Positions 13,729 to 26,712 of a DNA stretch of 62,783 nucleotides are shown here, one piece after another (the stretch's first letter is position 1; the number at the start of each line of letters is the position of its first letter). The translations under genes and the position numbers were made by a program. This stretch comes from Paramecium sonneborni (Eukaryota > Ciliophora > Oligohymenophorea > Peniculida > Parameciidae): the NCBI GenBank assembly GCA_905182985.1, contig CAJJDN010000192.1:7478-70260 (forward strand), written 5' to 3'. The notes under the pieces are model-generated. The model was not told the DNA's origin. It did not search any database and was given only the letters and a program-made list of their open reading frames with translations.

Positions 13729-14829
13729 ATGGAAGATAAAATAATTATAGTATTCTGTTTATAACTGTGTCTATTATAAGTATTTTTTTATTAAGTTTTA
13801 AATCAAAAGTTGTATTTTTTAATTTTAGGATAAACATTTTAGTGGAAGGGATAATAATTTACAGGTTTTGGCTTATCAAGAATTATTTGAGTATTTCAAT
13901 ATTTTTATTTAACTGTTTCATTCATAATTTTACTTGAGCTAGAAAATTATTTAGATTTAAATTATATTTACTATAAATTCTCAAAGTTGATTCTTCTTAA
14001 TTTCTAACTCTTAATGCTTCAGATTGATATATTTTAATTATTTCATTCTTTAATATAATAATTGCCAATATTGTGGCCAATTAAAACTAGATATACATTT
14101 ACTTTAACAGTTTTAATAATGACAAATACTATTTTTTTGTTATTCAAATTATAACTAGAAGTTATTGGCACTCTGAATATTTCAATTTAATATAACTTGT
14201 TCAATGAAAATTAATCTTAAAAATTTTTGTCATTTTTTTATTAAAACAACCTGTAAAAACTTCTTTTCGATTTATTTTTTTATGACCAATTAAAGTTATT
14301 CCTATAATTCTTTCATGATGTATATATTATTTAAAAAATCAAATTTATATTATATTCTATTAGTTGACAACAAATATTATAATATATTTTATACTGAATA
14401 TTTATATTTAAAATTGTGCATCTATATAAAACTTTAATTGCGCATTATCGTTTTGATTATGTTCTCTAATTTTATTATTTTTCAAAGATCTTAATTATTT
14501 GATCTTAAATTTAAAAATTAAGTATCCAAGGAAATGATTGGCTAGTACTGATAGAATTTTTTTTAAGTTCTGATTGAAAATCGGTATTTATGTTGAATTA
14601 ATAATTATATCAATGTCACACTTTTTTCAACATTTCTATAACTTTCAAAATTAATTTCTTTTATTTGCAGCATCCTATAAGCTGACTAAATTATTTATTC
14701 TTTAATATAAGTGATTCTTATGTACTTGAAATTGAAAAAAATAATAAAAATAGAGAATATATGAAATGGGATAAAATTATCATAATCTTATTTCTAAAAA
14801 TAATAATAATAATTTACCAATTTTAAAAA

Positions 14830-15040
14830 GTTTTTATTGTCTCTTCAATATATTAATCACTGTTAGGACAATTCTGGAATCACTTAGCTCAATTATGGTA
14901 ATGTTTAAAATGTAACAAGTAACTTGAATAAAATTGATTATAGATTCGTTTCAATTGTGAATATCGAAAGACTTATATTGCTTAATTAAAATAAATAATA
15001 GCTATTCTTTCATTTCTGAATGAAATAATTATTTTATTTT
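14830..15040 (+). pseudogene. short coding relic, family unknown
   Basis: The plus strand has about 65 codons of protein-like sequence (CQDNSGITQLNYGNVQNV, then KIDYRFVSIVNIERLILL), closed by TGA at about 15028. Neither flank continues as coding sequence. I do not recognise it. It could be a lone exon of a gene I cannot assemble. Confidence 0.3.
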
Positions 15041-15829
15041 AAATAAGGTAATGCCATATTCCAACTTTAGCATTTGTAAATTTATTTGCAAATTCCTTAG
15101 AAGGCAACTCTTCATTTCTTCTCTTAACTTGAAGAAACAGGAAAAAAAACGTATCAACCTTTTTCTTCAAATATTTGATTGCAATTCTAAAGGCATTTGA
15201 ATTTCTATAAAATTTTAAAATGCTGAATAGAAAAAAATGATTTATGGAAACACTTTCTTTGTTAGAATAATAATATTTATATGATTATTTTTTTTAATTA
15301 ATTATTTACAATTAATTAATTCTTATAATATGAATCAACGGACTATTTATTTGAAAAATAATAAAATCATAGATTATAATCAAATTTTTAAATTATCGAA
15401 CATATTTAGCATACATTTTAGTTATATTTATCCTTTCAATCCATCAAAATTAATAATGTTTTCAAATATTAAAAAAAATAGTGCTAATGAGATAAGAGCA
15501 AAAACGGATTAGCTTATTGATTCGTTTCTCTAATTAGCTTATCAGATTATAAGCATTTTTTATTTATAAAATTTTATAATTTCTTTTATGATTTTATTCT
15601 AAAATATTAATAGAATTTATAATAGGTAAAAGGAATTATAAAATAAATTGAAAGCTATGAAATTATTCTCACTAAATTTCTCATTTCTTAATTATAACAA
15701 TAATTGTCTAAAAATCGATATCAATTATGCATACTATTCCAATTAAATATTTATTAGAAAAGACCTATTGTAGTCATCAATCCAAATATCTATATTGATT
15801 ATAATTATAAAAAGGAAAGTTCTATCACA

Positions 15830-16560
15830 GGTGGAACAGATCAAATAAAAAAACACATATGTAAATTGCAAAAAGTAAATAGATAAATTAAAAAATATTA
15901 ATAAAGATAATAATTGAGCAAGAAAAATGGGATGCTTAACTATTTGAATACCCAGATATTATTGTAGGGACAATACCTGTCTATCTTAATTTAGTCAAAG
16001 ATTAAATAGTTATGAATTATTAATAAAATTAGATGTACTGAGAATTTCCTATTCATTAGAAATATACTTTTCCGCAAGAATTTTTAAATTATTTATATTT
16101 GTTATGATGACTTAATAATAAGAAAATGTAACATTAAAATAGGAAATATTTTATCTAAAAAATTAATAAATATTCAAAAATTTTAATGTCTGGGTCATAA
16201 ATGATGAAATAATTGCTGTTGTTTATTAAATCAAAATATAGTTTAAATATAGTTTTGGGATGTAATCAAATATTTATTTTTTAATCAAAATAAAAAATTA
16301 GAATTCTTTAGATGGCCTTTCTATAAAAAAATACTTTAGCTTTAGAACTATGAATTAAATCATTCTTATTGATTATATGTGAATTATCTATTTCTGGAGA
16401 TTATCATTAGATATTTAAATTGAACTTTATGAAATGGATAAATATTCAAAGTATTGATATCAGGGCAAATTAAAAATCACCTTATTTTTTAGATTTTGTC
16501 TATGTAACTCAAAATCGATCTATTAGTTTTTTAAAAATTGACATTAGTGAGACAAGTTGT
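15830..16560 (+). pseudogene. degenerate coding region, family unknown
   Basis: Protein-like blocks appear in different frames: ITGGTDQIKKHICKLQ near 15825, EQEKWDAQLFEYPDIIVG and VYLNLVKDQIV at 15915-16015, then EFPIHQKYTFPQEFLNYL after an in-frame TGA at about 16038. A further block around 16280-16520 reads LDIQIELYEMDKYSKY before another TGA. The mixture of frames and stops points to a decayed gene. Confidence 0.35.
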
Positions 16561-17438
16561 TATTTAAATAAGACTAAACTACAAACTTATAGATATAAAA
16601 AAAAATAAGAAAGCCGGTTATTTTAAATTATTTGTTTGATATATTTTGTTTATTCCGTTTCATCCCTATATTATTTTTTTATTGAAGTAAAAAAAATAAT
16701 CTAAATATCAAATTAAAAGTATGGTTAACTAAACTAAAATTCAAAAATTGAGATTTGTAAGTCACAAGGAATAAATGAATGCCAAAATTTTAAATGAATG
16801 GTATTTAAATATTGCAATTATTAATCAATTTTTTAAAAATATATATCAAAAACATTTTTATAATATTTAGTCAATTAAATAAGTATATAATAGAATAGAC
16901 CATTCAAAAATTTGTAAGATTTGATATTTAGCTTTGAGAAATAGAATAAATAAATATTTTTTCAAAATTTTCTTAATATTGACGAAATAATGTAAAGTGT
17001 AAATTAGAATAGGCTAATTTTTTATAATTTTTATAAATTTTAATTTATTTAATAGTATTCTAAATTCAATTCTTAATAATAATAATTATATTTTTCTGAT
17101 ATTTTTAGTTCATAATAGAGAATATTCAATTTATATATTTGCTTTTTGATATTTTTTCATTTAATAATTAATAGAATTTATGCCTTAGACTAAAATCATG
17201 TGTACACAAATTTTTATATATGAAATTAAATAGATTAGATTGTTGCATATTGCAATAAATTTACTAATTAACTTTAAAAATAAAAAGTTAAAATTTATAA
17301 TGCAATTGTAGAATTGTAAAATATTTTTATTTTATTAATCCATTTTTTTGAAGATTGTATTTTAAAAAAGGATTATAAATATAAATATTAATAAAGTTAA
17401 TTTATTAGATTATATAATAAATTTATAGTAAAATTAAG

Positions 17439-18079
17439 ATGATAAATCACTCTTACATTCATTAGCCTACAATACATGTGAACGATATCGTAGTTTAAAA
17501 AGAGGACGAATTAATCTAACATTCTTTGAAGAATTTGCCTAGATTTAAAAAGGTTGAAATAGTTGGAGAAATATTTGCTCTGCTAGTGTTAATTTTATGT
17601 TGGGCTTTTTTCCATTAGTCTGTAATTAATTTATAATAATATAAGTTTGTATATTTGAATGAAAAAGTTCCGACTGAATTTGATTATAATGGAAATGCAG
17701 TTAGATATGCAGATAAAAATATTCTTTATGCACTACCAGCAGTAATGACTATATCATATATCATCTTAACTATCTTATAATTTGTACCTCATAGATTCAA
17801 TTATGATTGTGGTAAATATTGATACAAATTAGAGTTGGTTTAACAGTTTATAATGCATAGGAGATTTATAGAACAACAAGAATAACACTTTTAAGTTGTA
17901 AATTAATCACAGAATTCTTATTTACTTATATAACATTTACAATGTTATAAGTAGTTTAATATTAGTGTGAGCCTTAAAGAATGTATTATGCGTTTGTGTT
18001 CATACTACCTTATTTAGTAATTGGTGTATGCTATTATCGAAAATTAAAATTAGTAAACAATCAACCATAATAATTATGA
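17439..18079 (+). CDS. DUF1648-like multi-pass membrane protein
   Basis: The ORF starts at ATG 17439 with a polar N-terminus. A hydrophobic segment follows (FALLVLILCWAFF), then the hallmark KVPTEFDYNGNAVRYADK, and a second membrane segment ending LQFVPHRFNY. A short intron lies at about 17814-17836. After it the protein resumes with NAQEIYRTTRITLLSCK and two more membrane segments, ending at TGA 18077-18079. The vPxHFnxxGxxdxyg block followed by PhrFNY and an NA...Y helix is the pattern of DUF1648-family membrane proteins, whose function is unknown. Length is about 205 residues with four membrane segments. It is tail-to-tail with the transporter on the other strand, 24 bases away. The exact intron end (GAG or a nearby AG) is uncertain. 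Confidence 0.75.
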
Positions 18080-18103
18080 TATATAATAATTAACATAGAG
18101 TAA

Positions 18104-19528
18104 TCAATGCATTTCTATTTCTTTATTTAATTTATCTGATTCATCGTTAACTTTCCATTCAGTTAAAATGACAATAATTAATAGCAATCCTCCAACAACA
18201 GCTAGAATACCGCAATAAAGAAAGAGGTAATCTCTAACGTATGGTACAACTATTTAATTTAAAGCTCCAAAGAGAGTGCCATATCCCATGATTAATGAGG
18301 TTACAGTGGCAGTTGCATGTTTATACTCTAAATTAATTTAATCTATATATATACTTTTTAAAGCTTTATTGTTACTAAGTTCAACGGCAATAGCAGCAGC
18401 TACATTATTGTAACATCCTCCAATGAATAAACCGACTCCAAAATTAAGAGCCATGTATCCTCCATATGGATTATCATAATCTTTTAAGAAATTGATAGCC
18501 ACCATTAATATGGTTCCTAACCATAATAAGGGTACAATTATTGTTGCTCTTTTTTAGTATTTAACTCCTAAATAACTAATAGATAAATGAATTTTATGAT
18601 ACCATACTATTACACCCCCAAATCCAGCACCTAAATCAAGCATAATATTAATTAAAGCAACAAATCCTACATGAAGATAATCTAAATAAGCTGGTAACCA
18701 TAAACCCACAATCATAGAAGTAGCTTTAATACATCCAAAAGCTAATGCATATACAGCTACTCCTGGTAAAAGCCAAGCTTTCCATATCTTCAATTTCTTT
18801 ACTCCTACAACTTCTTTACTCACATAAGGTTGTTATGATGTATCCTAAATTACATGTTCAGATGTTATATTTGGTTTTGGCTTGATAAAAATTTGAAATA
18901 TAATAGTCATAATAAATAACAATCCTCCACTTATATAAATTGGGGTTAAAATGCTTAAATCTAATATTTCTATAGTAATTCCAGAATTAATAAAACCTGC
19001 TATATTTCCTACATTAATGCAAGAAGCAAATATACCAAGAATAATCACTTTTTATTCTTTTGGCATCCATGCATTCATTATTGCTTAAAAACAATAAAAA
19101 TATATATATACATAGTAAGCCTGGCCAAGCAGTTGAAGAAAACATTCCAGCTAATAGTAATAATACTAAATATAATTCTTTTGGAGCTGTTGTAAATTCA
19201 AATATTAGGGCTAGGATAATAAATAATGCACTTAATGGATATGTGCCAAGAATTACAAATAATTTTGGATTTATCTTATCACCTAACTATCCAAGCCTCA
19301 TTAAAAAATAATATACAAAAAGTATGATACACCCATTGATAATAAAAATGTAAAATTGACATATCCCAAAAATTGTGGAGTAAATCCTTCAATCTTATTT
19401 TCTTCTATTATCAATCCAGATGCATAACTCCAAGTTGATCTACAACAATGTACCATAACATAGAGAGCATAACTAATTGCAAATTACTTAATTCTCTCTC
19501 TATTTATTCCAGGAATTTCATCTAACAT
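18104..19528 (-). CDS. SLC37-like MFS sugar-phosphate transporter
   Basis: The start at 19526-19528 opens MLDEIPGINRERIKQF. A membrane protein of about 450 residues follows with roughly 12 hydrophobic segments. Motifs include CRSTWSYASG near TM1-2, the loop LGQLGDKINPK after TM3, NAWMPKEQK between TM4 and TM5, and WLPAYLDYL with GAGFGG in the C-terminal half. This matches the SLC37 branch of the organophosphate:phosphate antiporters, which exchange glucose- or glycerol-phosphate across the ER or other membranes. Two introns were recognised, at about 19300 (ending GAG) and 19090-19115 (ending AAG). With them removed the frame is open to TGA at 18104-18106. The substrate cannot be read from the sequence. 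Confidence 0.85.
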
Positions 19529-19710
19529 TTTATTAACTAAATTAACAAATATTATAATATATAAAAATCATTCATTTAATGCTTCTTCTTTTTTCTTAAA
19601 TTAAGATTTAGAGTCAAATTAATAAAAGTAGAAAATATTAATTAAATCGAAAGATATATATATATTATTCAATGCTTGTAATTTAATTAAAGTAAACTTA
19701 AATATATATA
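19529..19710. other. short spacer between two minus-strand genes
   Basis: This spacer lies between the upstream region of the SLC37-like gene and the 3' end of the Cys-rich gene. It is AT-rich, with a TATA-like run at 19650-19670. No gene is seen. Confidence 0.4.
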
Positions 19711-20995
19711 TCATTTACAGCACAGTAAACAACATTCTAAGATTTCTCCTAAGTTTTTACACACAGTTTCAGATACTTAACATATTATTTCACAACTAGT
19801 CCCTAAACAATCACAAAATAAAGTGCAAATCTAATAAAAACAATCACCCAAATTATGTAATATAAATTCACAACAAACCAATAGAAATCCTCCAAAAGCA
19901 GAACAAATTTAAAAACAAAACTAACTGCAAGAATCCCAACATTATAATAATTCTTTACTAAAAACTGTACAGTTTACACAACAACATAATTATGTGCAAA
20001 TAGAATTTGAGTACCTTTTCAAACTATTATAACATCTAACTTAATATATTTCAATTTATTTTACCACAATTGAAAGATGAAAGTCCACAGCATGTATTAC
20101 ATGATTTATGACAATTTGGACACAAATTTGAACATAATCCTTCCAGACATCCATCCCAAATCAAAATTATTAGTTTCTTAAGCATAATTATAGGACAACT
20201 TAAACAATAAACCAATAAATCACAAATCCATTAACAACAATTATCAGATCTATTTAGCAAACCTAGACAACAATAAGCTGATATATTAGAGCCTAAATTA
20301 ACTATAGTATTATCTGCAGCTTCATTTTAGTTTACTGGTACAACCACAACATTATTTTAATAATATAAATCACTATTTTCCTAATCTAATTTTTTCTTTT
20401 TTTTATTCTTTTTTTCGTTCCCTATTTCCTAATTTTATTCTCTTTAATATTAATCAGTCAGCTAAATTGGAGTATTTTATTATTAATTTGGAATCATTGC
20501 CTATTGATGAGTCATAATAATCGGCTATTAATTTATGTATTGATTTTAAGCATAGTTTTATTAAATTGGTTCCTAAATTATAGCAATATTTCTATGATAT
20601 TAATTATCATATTAATGTGAATTATGATTATATTCTGGAACTCCTATATTTTATATAATAATTTTTTCTTTTTTTTATTCTTTAAATTCATTCTCACCTT
20701 CTGCTTAATTATTGCCAAAAAACATATCTTTATGATCGGCAAATTGTATGATTTCTATTTCTTACTCTGAAAGTTTACGAACAACTTCATGATTTTACTA
20801 TTCCATATTATAATCATCTCTATGTTCTATTAAAAACATTGAATTTTCATGTTCTTGTTGATTATTTACAGATTTTTCTATTCTTGGTTGACCTTATGAA
20901 GACTAATCATCATTCGAAAACTAAATATTATGATATAATACTTTGACAACACTAATATTCTGATTCTCAATGCTCTCTATGTTATTATCTTGCAT
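19711..20995 (-). CDS. Gln-rich protein with Cys-rich C-terminal half
   Basis: The start at 20993-20995 is followed by about 220 residues rich in Gln, Asn, His and Glu, with a Lys run (NEKKNKKKKK), and then a hydrophobic Cys-dense half. That half has many CC and CxxC pairs (SAYCCLG, NSDNCC-like pairs, LCPNCHKSCNTCC, QLCCCVNC, ECCLLCC) and ends at TGA 19711-19713. One intron of 25 nt ending AAG lies near 20050. With it removed, cysteines line up in one frame. The pattern resembles PLAC8-type Cys-rich membrane proteins or a palmitoylated membrane-associated domain, but I cannot assign the family. The 5' part of the gene lies inside the N-flanked duplication, and a second partial copy lies at 21159-22199. 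Confidence 0.7.
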
Positions 20996-21157
20996 TCAAA
21001 ATTTTTAATTTAATTATCAATTAATTTACATTCATAAGTTTCATAAGTTTCATAATTTATTAATTAAAAGTTAATATAAAATATATCTATCCACTTCCAT
21101 AATTTAATAAAATAGAATAATAAGATTTAATACATCATAATCTTTATAAAGTTATAT
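19955..21157. repeat. direct duplication 1, copy A (1203 bp)
   Basis: I saw no difference from 21159-22361 in the parts I compared. The copies are separated by a single N at 21158. Copy A ends gttatat at the N, and copy B continues past the same gttatat into unique sequence. This is the signature of two contig ends that overlap but were joined with a one-base gap. Confidence 0.9.
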
Positions 21158-21158
21158 N

Positions 21159-22199
21159 TTACTAAAAACTGTACAGTTTACACAACAACATAATTATGTG
21201 CAAATAGAATTTGAGTACCTTTTCAAACTATTATAACATCTAACTTAATATATTTCAATTTATTTTACCACAATTGAAAGATGAAAGTCCACAGCATGTA
21301 TTACATGATTTATGACAATTTGGACACAAATTTGAACATAATCCTTCCAGACATCCATCCCAAATCAAAATTATTAGTTTCTTAAGCATAATTATAGGAC
21401 AACTTAAACAATAAACCAATAAATCACAAATCCATTAACAACAATTATCAGATCTATTTAGCAAACCTAGACAACAATAAGCTGATATATTAGAGCCTAA
21501 ATTAACTATAGTATTATCTGCAGCTTCATTTTAGTTTACTGGTACAACCACAACATTATTTTAATAATATAAATCACTATTTTCCTAATCTAATTTTTTC
21601 TTTTTTTTATTCTTTTTTTCGTTCCCTATTTCCTAATTTTATTCTCTTTAATATTAATCAGTCAGCTAAATTGGAGTATTTTATTATTAATTTGGAATCA
21701 TTGCCTATTGATGAGTCATAATAATCGGCTATTAATTTATGTATTGATTTTAAGCATAGTTTTATTAAATTGGTTCCTAAATTATAGCAATATTTCTATG
21801 ATATTAATTATCATATTAATGTGAATTATGATTATATTCTGGAACTCCTATATTTTATATAATAATTTTTTCTTTTTTTTATTCTTTAAATTCATTCTCA
21901 CCTTCTGCTTAATTATTGCCAAAAAACATATCTTTATGATCGGCAAATTGTATGATTTCTATTTCTTACTCTGAAAGTTTACGAACAACTTCATGATTTT
22001 ACTATTCCATATTATAATCATCTCTATGTTCTATTAAAAACATTGAATTTTCATGTTCTTGTTGATTATTTACAGATTTTTCTATTCTTGGTTGACCTTA
22101 TGAAGACTAATCATCATTCGAAAACTAAATATTATGATATAATACTTTGACAACACTAATATTCTGATTCTCAATGCTCTCTATGTTATTATCTTGCAT
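21159..22199 (-). pseudogene. truncated second copy of the Cys-rich gene
   Basis: It repeats the 5' part of the 19711-20995 gene with the same start codon (22197-22199) and is cut at the N. It is almost certainly an assembly duplicate and not a second locus. Confidence 0.8.
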
Positions 22200-22361
22200 T
22201 CAAAATTTTTAATTTAATTATCAATTAATTTACATTCATAAGTTTCATAAGTTTCATAATTTATTAATTAAAAGTTAATATAAAATATATCTATCCACTT
22301 CCATAATTTAATAAAATAGAATAATAAGATTTAATACATCATAATCTTTATAAAGTTATAT
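21159..22361. repeat. direct duplication 1, copy B (1203 bp)
   Basis: Second copy of 19955-21157, offset 1204. It starts directly after the N at 21158. Confidence 0.9.
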
Positions 22362-22693
22362 TACAAATAGCATTATTTAATAATATGCCAAATCGAATAA
22401 TAATTAATAAATTTCTTTATATAGTTAATAATTTATAATTAGTTTTTTTTTTATTCTGATAATCTGTTGAGATGTTCATGTGAGGAGACATTGAAAACTT
22501 AATTTAAATTTCTTCATTATTGAATTCATTAATAAGTTTATATTTCTAAATTTAAAGATATATTTGATTATGTATAATTTTTAAAAAGCATTATAATTAA
22601 AAATGATCACCAAGTGGAAAAAAGTATCTTTTGCGATAAATTTGTGGTATTAAAGTGATTGAAAATCTTGAAATTTCCGTAAAATATTATTTA

Positions 22694-23820
22694 ATGTCAA
22701 ATTAAGATCTTAATATATTTCCTCATCTAAAAGTAAATGTGCCTTCATTCCTTCTGAAAACATATGAAATTTTAGAGGTATAAGAGACAAAATAATATTT
22801 AGAATGATTCATTAAGTGATTTAATATCATGGAACAAAGAAGGAACTTCATTTATTGTATTCAATCAAAGTGAATTGTCTTCTAAAGTGTTAGCAAATTA
22901 TTTCAAACATAAAAACTATCCTAGCTTCCTTAGGTATTTATAAAGTAATGTAGATAACTCAACATGTATAATTTTAAAAAGACAAGAAATCAATTTGGGT
23001 AAAGTGAATTCCGTCACAAATGGTTTAGAAGAGGTTTAAAGTAATATTTTGATTTAATTTTTAGAAGTATGTTGCAGTATATAAAAAGAAGAAATTAAGA
23101 AGAGTCAGATCTAAGAATAGAAACTAAAGAAAGCAGTTAAGAACTTGATAATTACAAAAGAGAACATGACAATATAAAATAAATTGTTAAAGACATATAA
23201 GAAACCTAATTAACTTTGTAGAAAGATTTGAATTTTCAATTGGAGCGATCCATGTCCTTAACTCGTTAAAATTAGAACACTTTATAAGTTAATTAATATG
23301 ATTATCTAGGCAATTAATTTAACTTAATAATAATTCAATTAAAAATATGATTACGTGACAATCATGTTAACCAACGCAATCAATAATTTACCAAGTTTGT
23401 GTAATCTATAAAAATTAAATTTTAGTATGTAATTTTAGGGAAATTATCAAATATTGTTAAGACGATAATAGAATTGCAATAAATGGAACTTAGAACTTTT
23501 AATACAATTAATTACATTATTATCCTTAGAGATCACATTCATGTAAATTTCAATTTAATTTAAGTTTATTATTATGAAAATGATCCAAAACAATATTTAT
23601 ATAAAAAAGGAAATCCCCTAGCTTTAACAGCTTCAACATAGAATAATTATTTATGTAAAATATTTATTATATGATAGCTCCATAACATAACTATTCGCAA
23701 TAATCTAGCCAATAAAATTCTCCTTATAGAATATAGAATATACAAATGTCTCCATTTTATTTAGATTAAAGAAATGTAGATTAAATAAATTAGATTTAAA
23801 ATTTATACCAAGGCAGATGA
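22694..23820 (+). CDS. heat shock transcription factor (HSF)
   Basis: The start MSNQDLNIFPHL leads into the HSF DNA-binding domain: VPSFLLKTYEIL, then ISWNKEGTSFIV, then LANYFKHKNYPSFLRQLNMY and FRHKWFRRG at the end of the winged-helix. A coiled region rich in Lys/Glu/Gln follows (KREHDNIKQIVKDIQE), probably the HR-A/B trimerisation part, and then a Gln/Asn/Ser-rich tail. I place introns after EIL, inside the Arg codon of FLRQL, after GLK, and four further ones downstream. Two of those downstream are atypical: one starts GTTAAT (about 23289-23310) and one ends AAG (about 23543-23564). The stop is TGA at 23818-23820. HSFs act in the nucleus on nGAAn repeats of stress genes; the recognition helix is intact. 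It is tail-to-tail with eIF2-alpha. Confidence 0.88.
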
Positions 23821-23953
23821 TGCCTCTTATTTGTTTTTATAATTCTCTAATTATGAAATGAAATTTAAATTAAATAGTTTAAAAAATGTAATAAAATTTA
23901 AATGAATAAAGAGGATAGATAATTAACACTTTTTATAATTAAATTAGAATAAT

Positions 23954-24964
23954 TCATTACATTCCTAAATCGTCATCGTCGTCTTCTTCTACACCTTTTT
24001 AAGTAATCCCATATTCATCTTCTCCATCTTCATTTTCAACTTCATCCATAAAATCAGCCTAATGATCTCCAACAACTTTAGGCTATTGAATTAATAGAAT
24101 TAAATACTTCGATTTTGACTTTCATAATTCCTTAATACTTCTTCATAACATTTTCAATTTCTGTTAAAGCATCCTTCATAATTTTGACACCATCTTTTGA
24201 GATAGTGGTGGTTCTACCTGTATAAAGAGGAGAAGCTTTTATTTCAAACTAGTTTAAAATGATTAGAATACTTATAATTTGCATTCTTCAGTGGACTTCT
24301 TAGTACCAGCATTAAGTGCTTCTTTTATTATAAGACATCCAGCATAATCATGACTTATTAATTCAAATTCAGTTTTAATAGTAACAGGTTCTGGTTTTAA
24401 TCTTCTCTCAATTTCATCCATTAATTTAGTTTGAATTTACTCTTGTAGATTGAGCTTTGATAAATTTTTTTAATCTTGTAATGCTTTTTAAAATATTTAA
24501 AGGACTGAAACATTTAATTTATTCTCTTATAATGGCCATACAATAGTTTTATATAATTCTTGAATATTCAGATTACATTTCTCAGCGATGGCTCTCATGA
24601 TTGAATGAATCATTTTTCCATCAGCAAATTTTTGTAATGACATTTACTCTTCATCTTTTGCTACTTTTTTTTTAGATAAATCAATATATCCTTAATCTTC
24701 ATCTACTCTTAAGACTCTGACAACTTAAATCTTTCCTATTTTTAAGGCTTTCTAAATTCCTCCCTTCAAGGCTCTTGTTGTTTCATTAGGTGGTATCATG
24801 CCTCTAATTCTATCATACTCTAGTAATTCAACATATGATGCATTCTCTTGAACTTCTACTACCTCTACAACAACTAAATCATTTTCTTTTGGATATTGAT
24901 TCTCATAAAATCTACATTTTAGATTTATTCCTTCATCTATTACAGGTTTTATTTCTTGGTTCAT
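23954..24964 (-). CDS. translation initiation factor eIF2 alpha subunit
   Basis: The start MNQEIKPVIDEG leads to CRFYENQYP and the S1 domain (VVVEVVEVQENASYVELLEYD). The segment IRGMIPPNETTRALK follows, then KVGK/KIGK-like basic residues and VVRVLRVDEDQGYIDLS. The helical middle domain contains LYKTIVWPL, and the C-terminal domain runs into an acidic tail ending at TGA 23954-23956. Two introns lie near 24070-24095 and 24245-24270. eIF2-alpha is the regulatory subunit of the ternary complex that delivers initiator tRNA. The site aligned with the stress-phosphorylated Ser51 is Thr63 here (codon 24776-24778), and the following RRR is not conserved (RAL), so regulation by eIF2-alpha kinases may differ. 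The gene starts 27 bases after the stop of the LamG-like gene on the same strand. Confidence 0.92.
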
Positions 24965-24991
24965 TAAATAAATTTTATATATTATTATTTT

Positions 24992-26712
24992 TCATTTTTA
25001 AATCTCCTCATTTTAATTTATCTGATTATTACTTCCTCTCATATTAGGATTGAAATTCAAAATATTTTTACTGTTTACTTCCTTAGTAACTTTAAATGAT
25101 CTCACTATACTCTTTAATAAATCAATACAAATATTACATTCTCAACCAAATCTAAACCAACTTAATATTCATTTGGTAAATGACGAGGATCATTTATATG
25201 ACTACCTTAACCAACATACAAGTTCATTTTATTGATTTCTCCATCAAATTCATTCTCAATTGATACAATTAAATCTTTTGTTGCATAATGTTTAACATTA
25301 TGTTCTTATAATTTTATTATATGTCCATTAATCCATACAAAACAATTAAATTCCTCTCTCAAATATGAATAACTCATATAAATATAATGCCAATCATCTG
25401 TTTATTCAAATAATTCTGCTTTTCTCAATTCTTAATCCTTACTATAAGTTCCAAAACTTAAAGAATTACCGCCATAAAAACTCAAAGCATAGTTTTTCTT
25501 ATCATCCTTTACTCTAAATATTTCAATATTTTCAGCATCCAAATATTCAATCTTGAACCAAGCACTTATTGCAAATTCTTCAATAAAATCTGCCTAATAT
25601 TCCTTTTTGAATTTCAATGGAAATTGAGTCTCCTCTGCTATCAATTCAATTGATTATTTATTAAATTATGGTTAAGGAGATAACTTTGATACTTCTTCAA
25701 TAAATAATTATGGCTTATCTGTAACGTATTATTTTCCAATACCATACGACAATTATGCAAATTAACCATTCAATCCTTAAAGTTATAAATCCTCTCCTCC
25801 AAATTTAAAATAAGCTTAATTTAATTTAAAATGTTCTACATGAAATTCTATTTTGCTTATATCATCTTAATCTAAATAAATATACCCTGTAGCAACTCCA
25901 TCTTAATATGAAAAGTGAATATATGTCCATTAATTCTTTTAAAAGAATAATCTTTACTCAACTACTGCATTCATTGTTTTTATATCATATGTAGATAATA
26001 CTAAACTATTTTTTTAAATTGAAACAACCAATTTATTATCTCCTAAATCATTTCCTGAATAATTTTCATTTTCAGATACACGAGATATAAAATAAGTTTC
26101 AGTCTAATAATCTTAAGGATAGAAATCAAGTAATCTAAACCAATAACCGTAGCCAACATCATTAGTCTTACTCTATATTGTCTATTAAAGTATAATTTTA
26201 TTATGATAAGCTGGTTTCAAAGATCTATTACATTAATCCACTTTCTCGGTTACCAAATTAAGTTTCTCACTTATTACTTTTTTTTCAACTTTAAATAACT
26301 AATTTTTCTCACTATCACGTTGATCTAAAATTTTATTTATTCTTTTTATTGTGTTATCACAATACTATAATGTTAACTCCTTTTTATCATTTTATAACTC
26401 TTACACAATATCTTTAATCTCTTCATTAACTTTCTCTAAAAATATTTTTGGACTAGTTTTCTTTAAAGTTGATTTACTTAACAGTAGTTCCTTATAGTTT
26501 AATAATGACTCTTTAACTTCTAGAATATCTGAGATTTGTTGTATAATATCCATATCCTTTAATTCATTCCAATATACGAGTGAATTTTTCATCTCAAACA
26601 TCTCATTCAAATTTTCACAGTCAAATTAGCTATAATCCAATATACCTCTTAAATCTTGGGTTTATGAATAGCTTAATGCTATTACTAAACTTAGTAGGAG
26701 AATAGTTTTCAT
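24992..26712 (-). CDS. secreted LamG/concanavalin-like repeat protein
   Basis: The start at 26710-26712 opens with a clear signal peptide (MKTILLLSLVIALSYS). A helical region follows, then at least two beta-rich segments with the pattern seen in LamG/concanavalin A-like lectin-glucanase folds. These are FAISAWFKI with DDWHYIYMSYSY and FNCFVWINGHII, and earlier QWTYIHFSYQDGVATGYIYL. It ends at TGA 24992-24994, about 570 residues. I found no intron interrupting these blocks. It is predicted to be secreted or surface-exposed with possible carbohydrate binding. No catalytic residues can be assigned. It is divergently arranged with the Rab gene; the 209 bp between them is AT-rich and would hold both promoters. 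Confidence 0.8.

Larger units (their letters stand above)
13729..17438. other. gene-poor stretch with scattered coding relics
   Basis: This is 3.7 kb between the repeat-protein gene and the DUF1648 gene, unusually long for this compact genome. I found no intact gene. Two plus-strand segments (14830-15040 and 15830-16560) retain protein-like reading frames and are listed separately. The rest is AT-rich with poly-A/T runs and no recognisable RNA gene. Confidence 0.5.
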
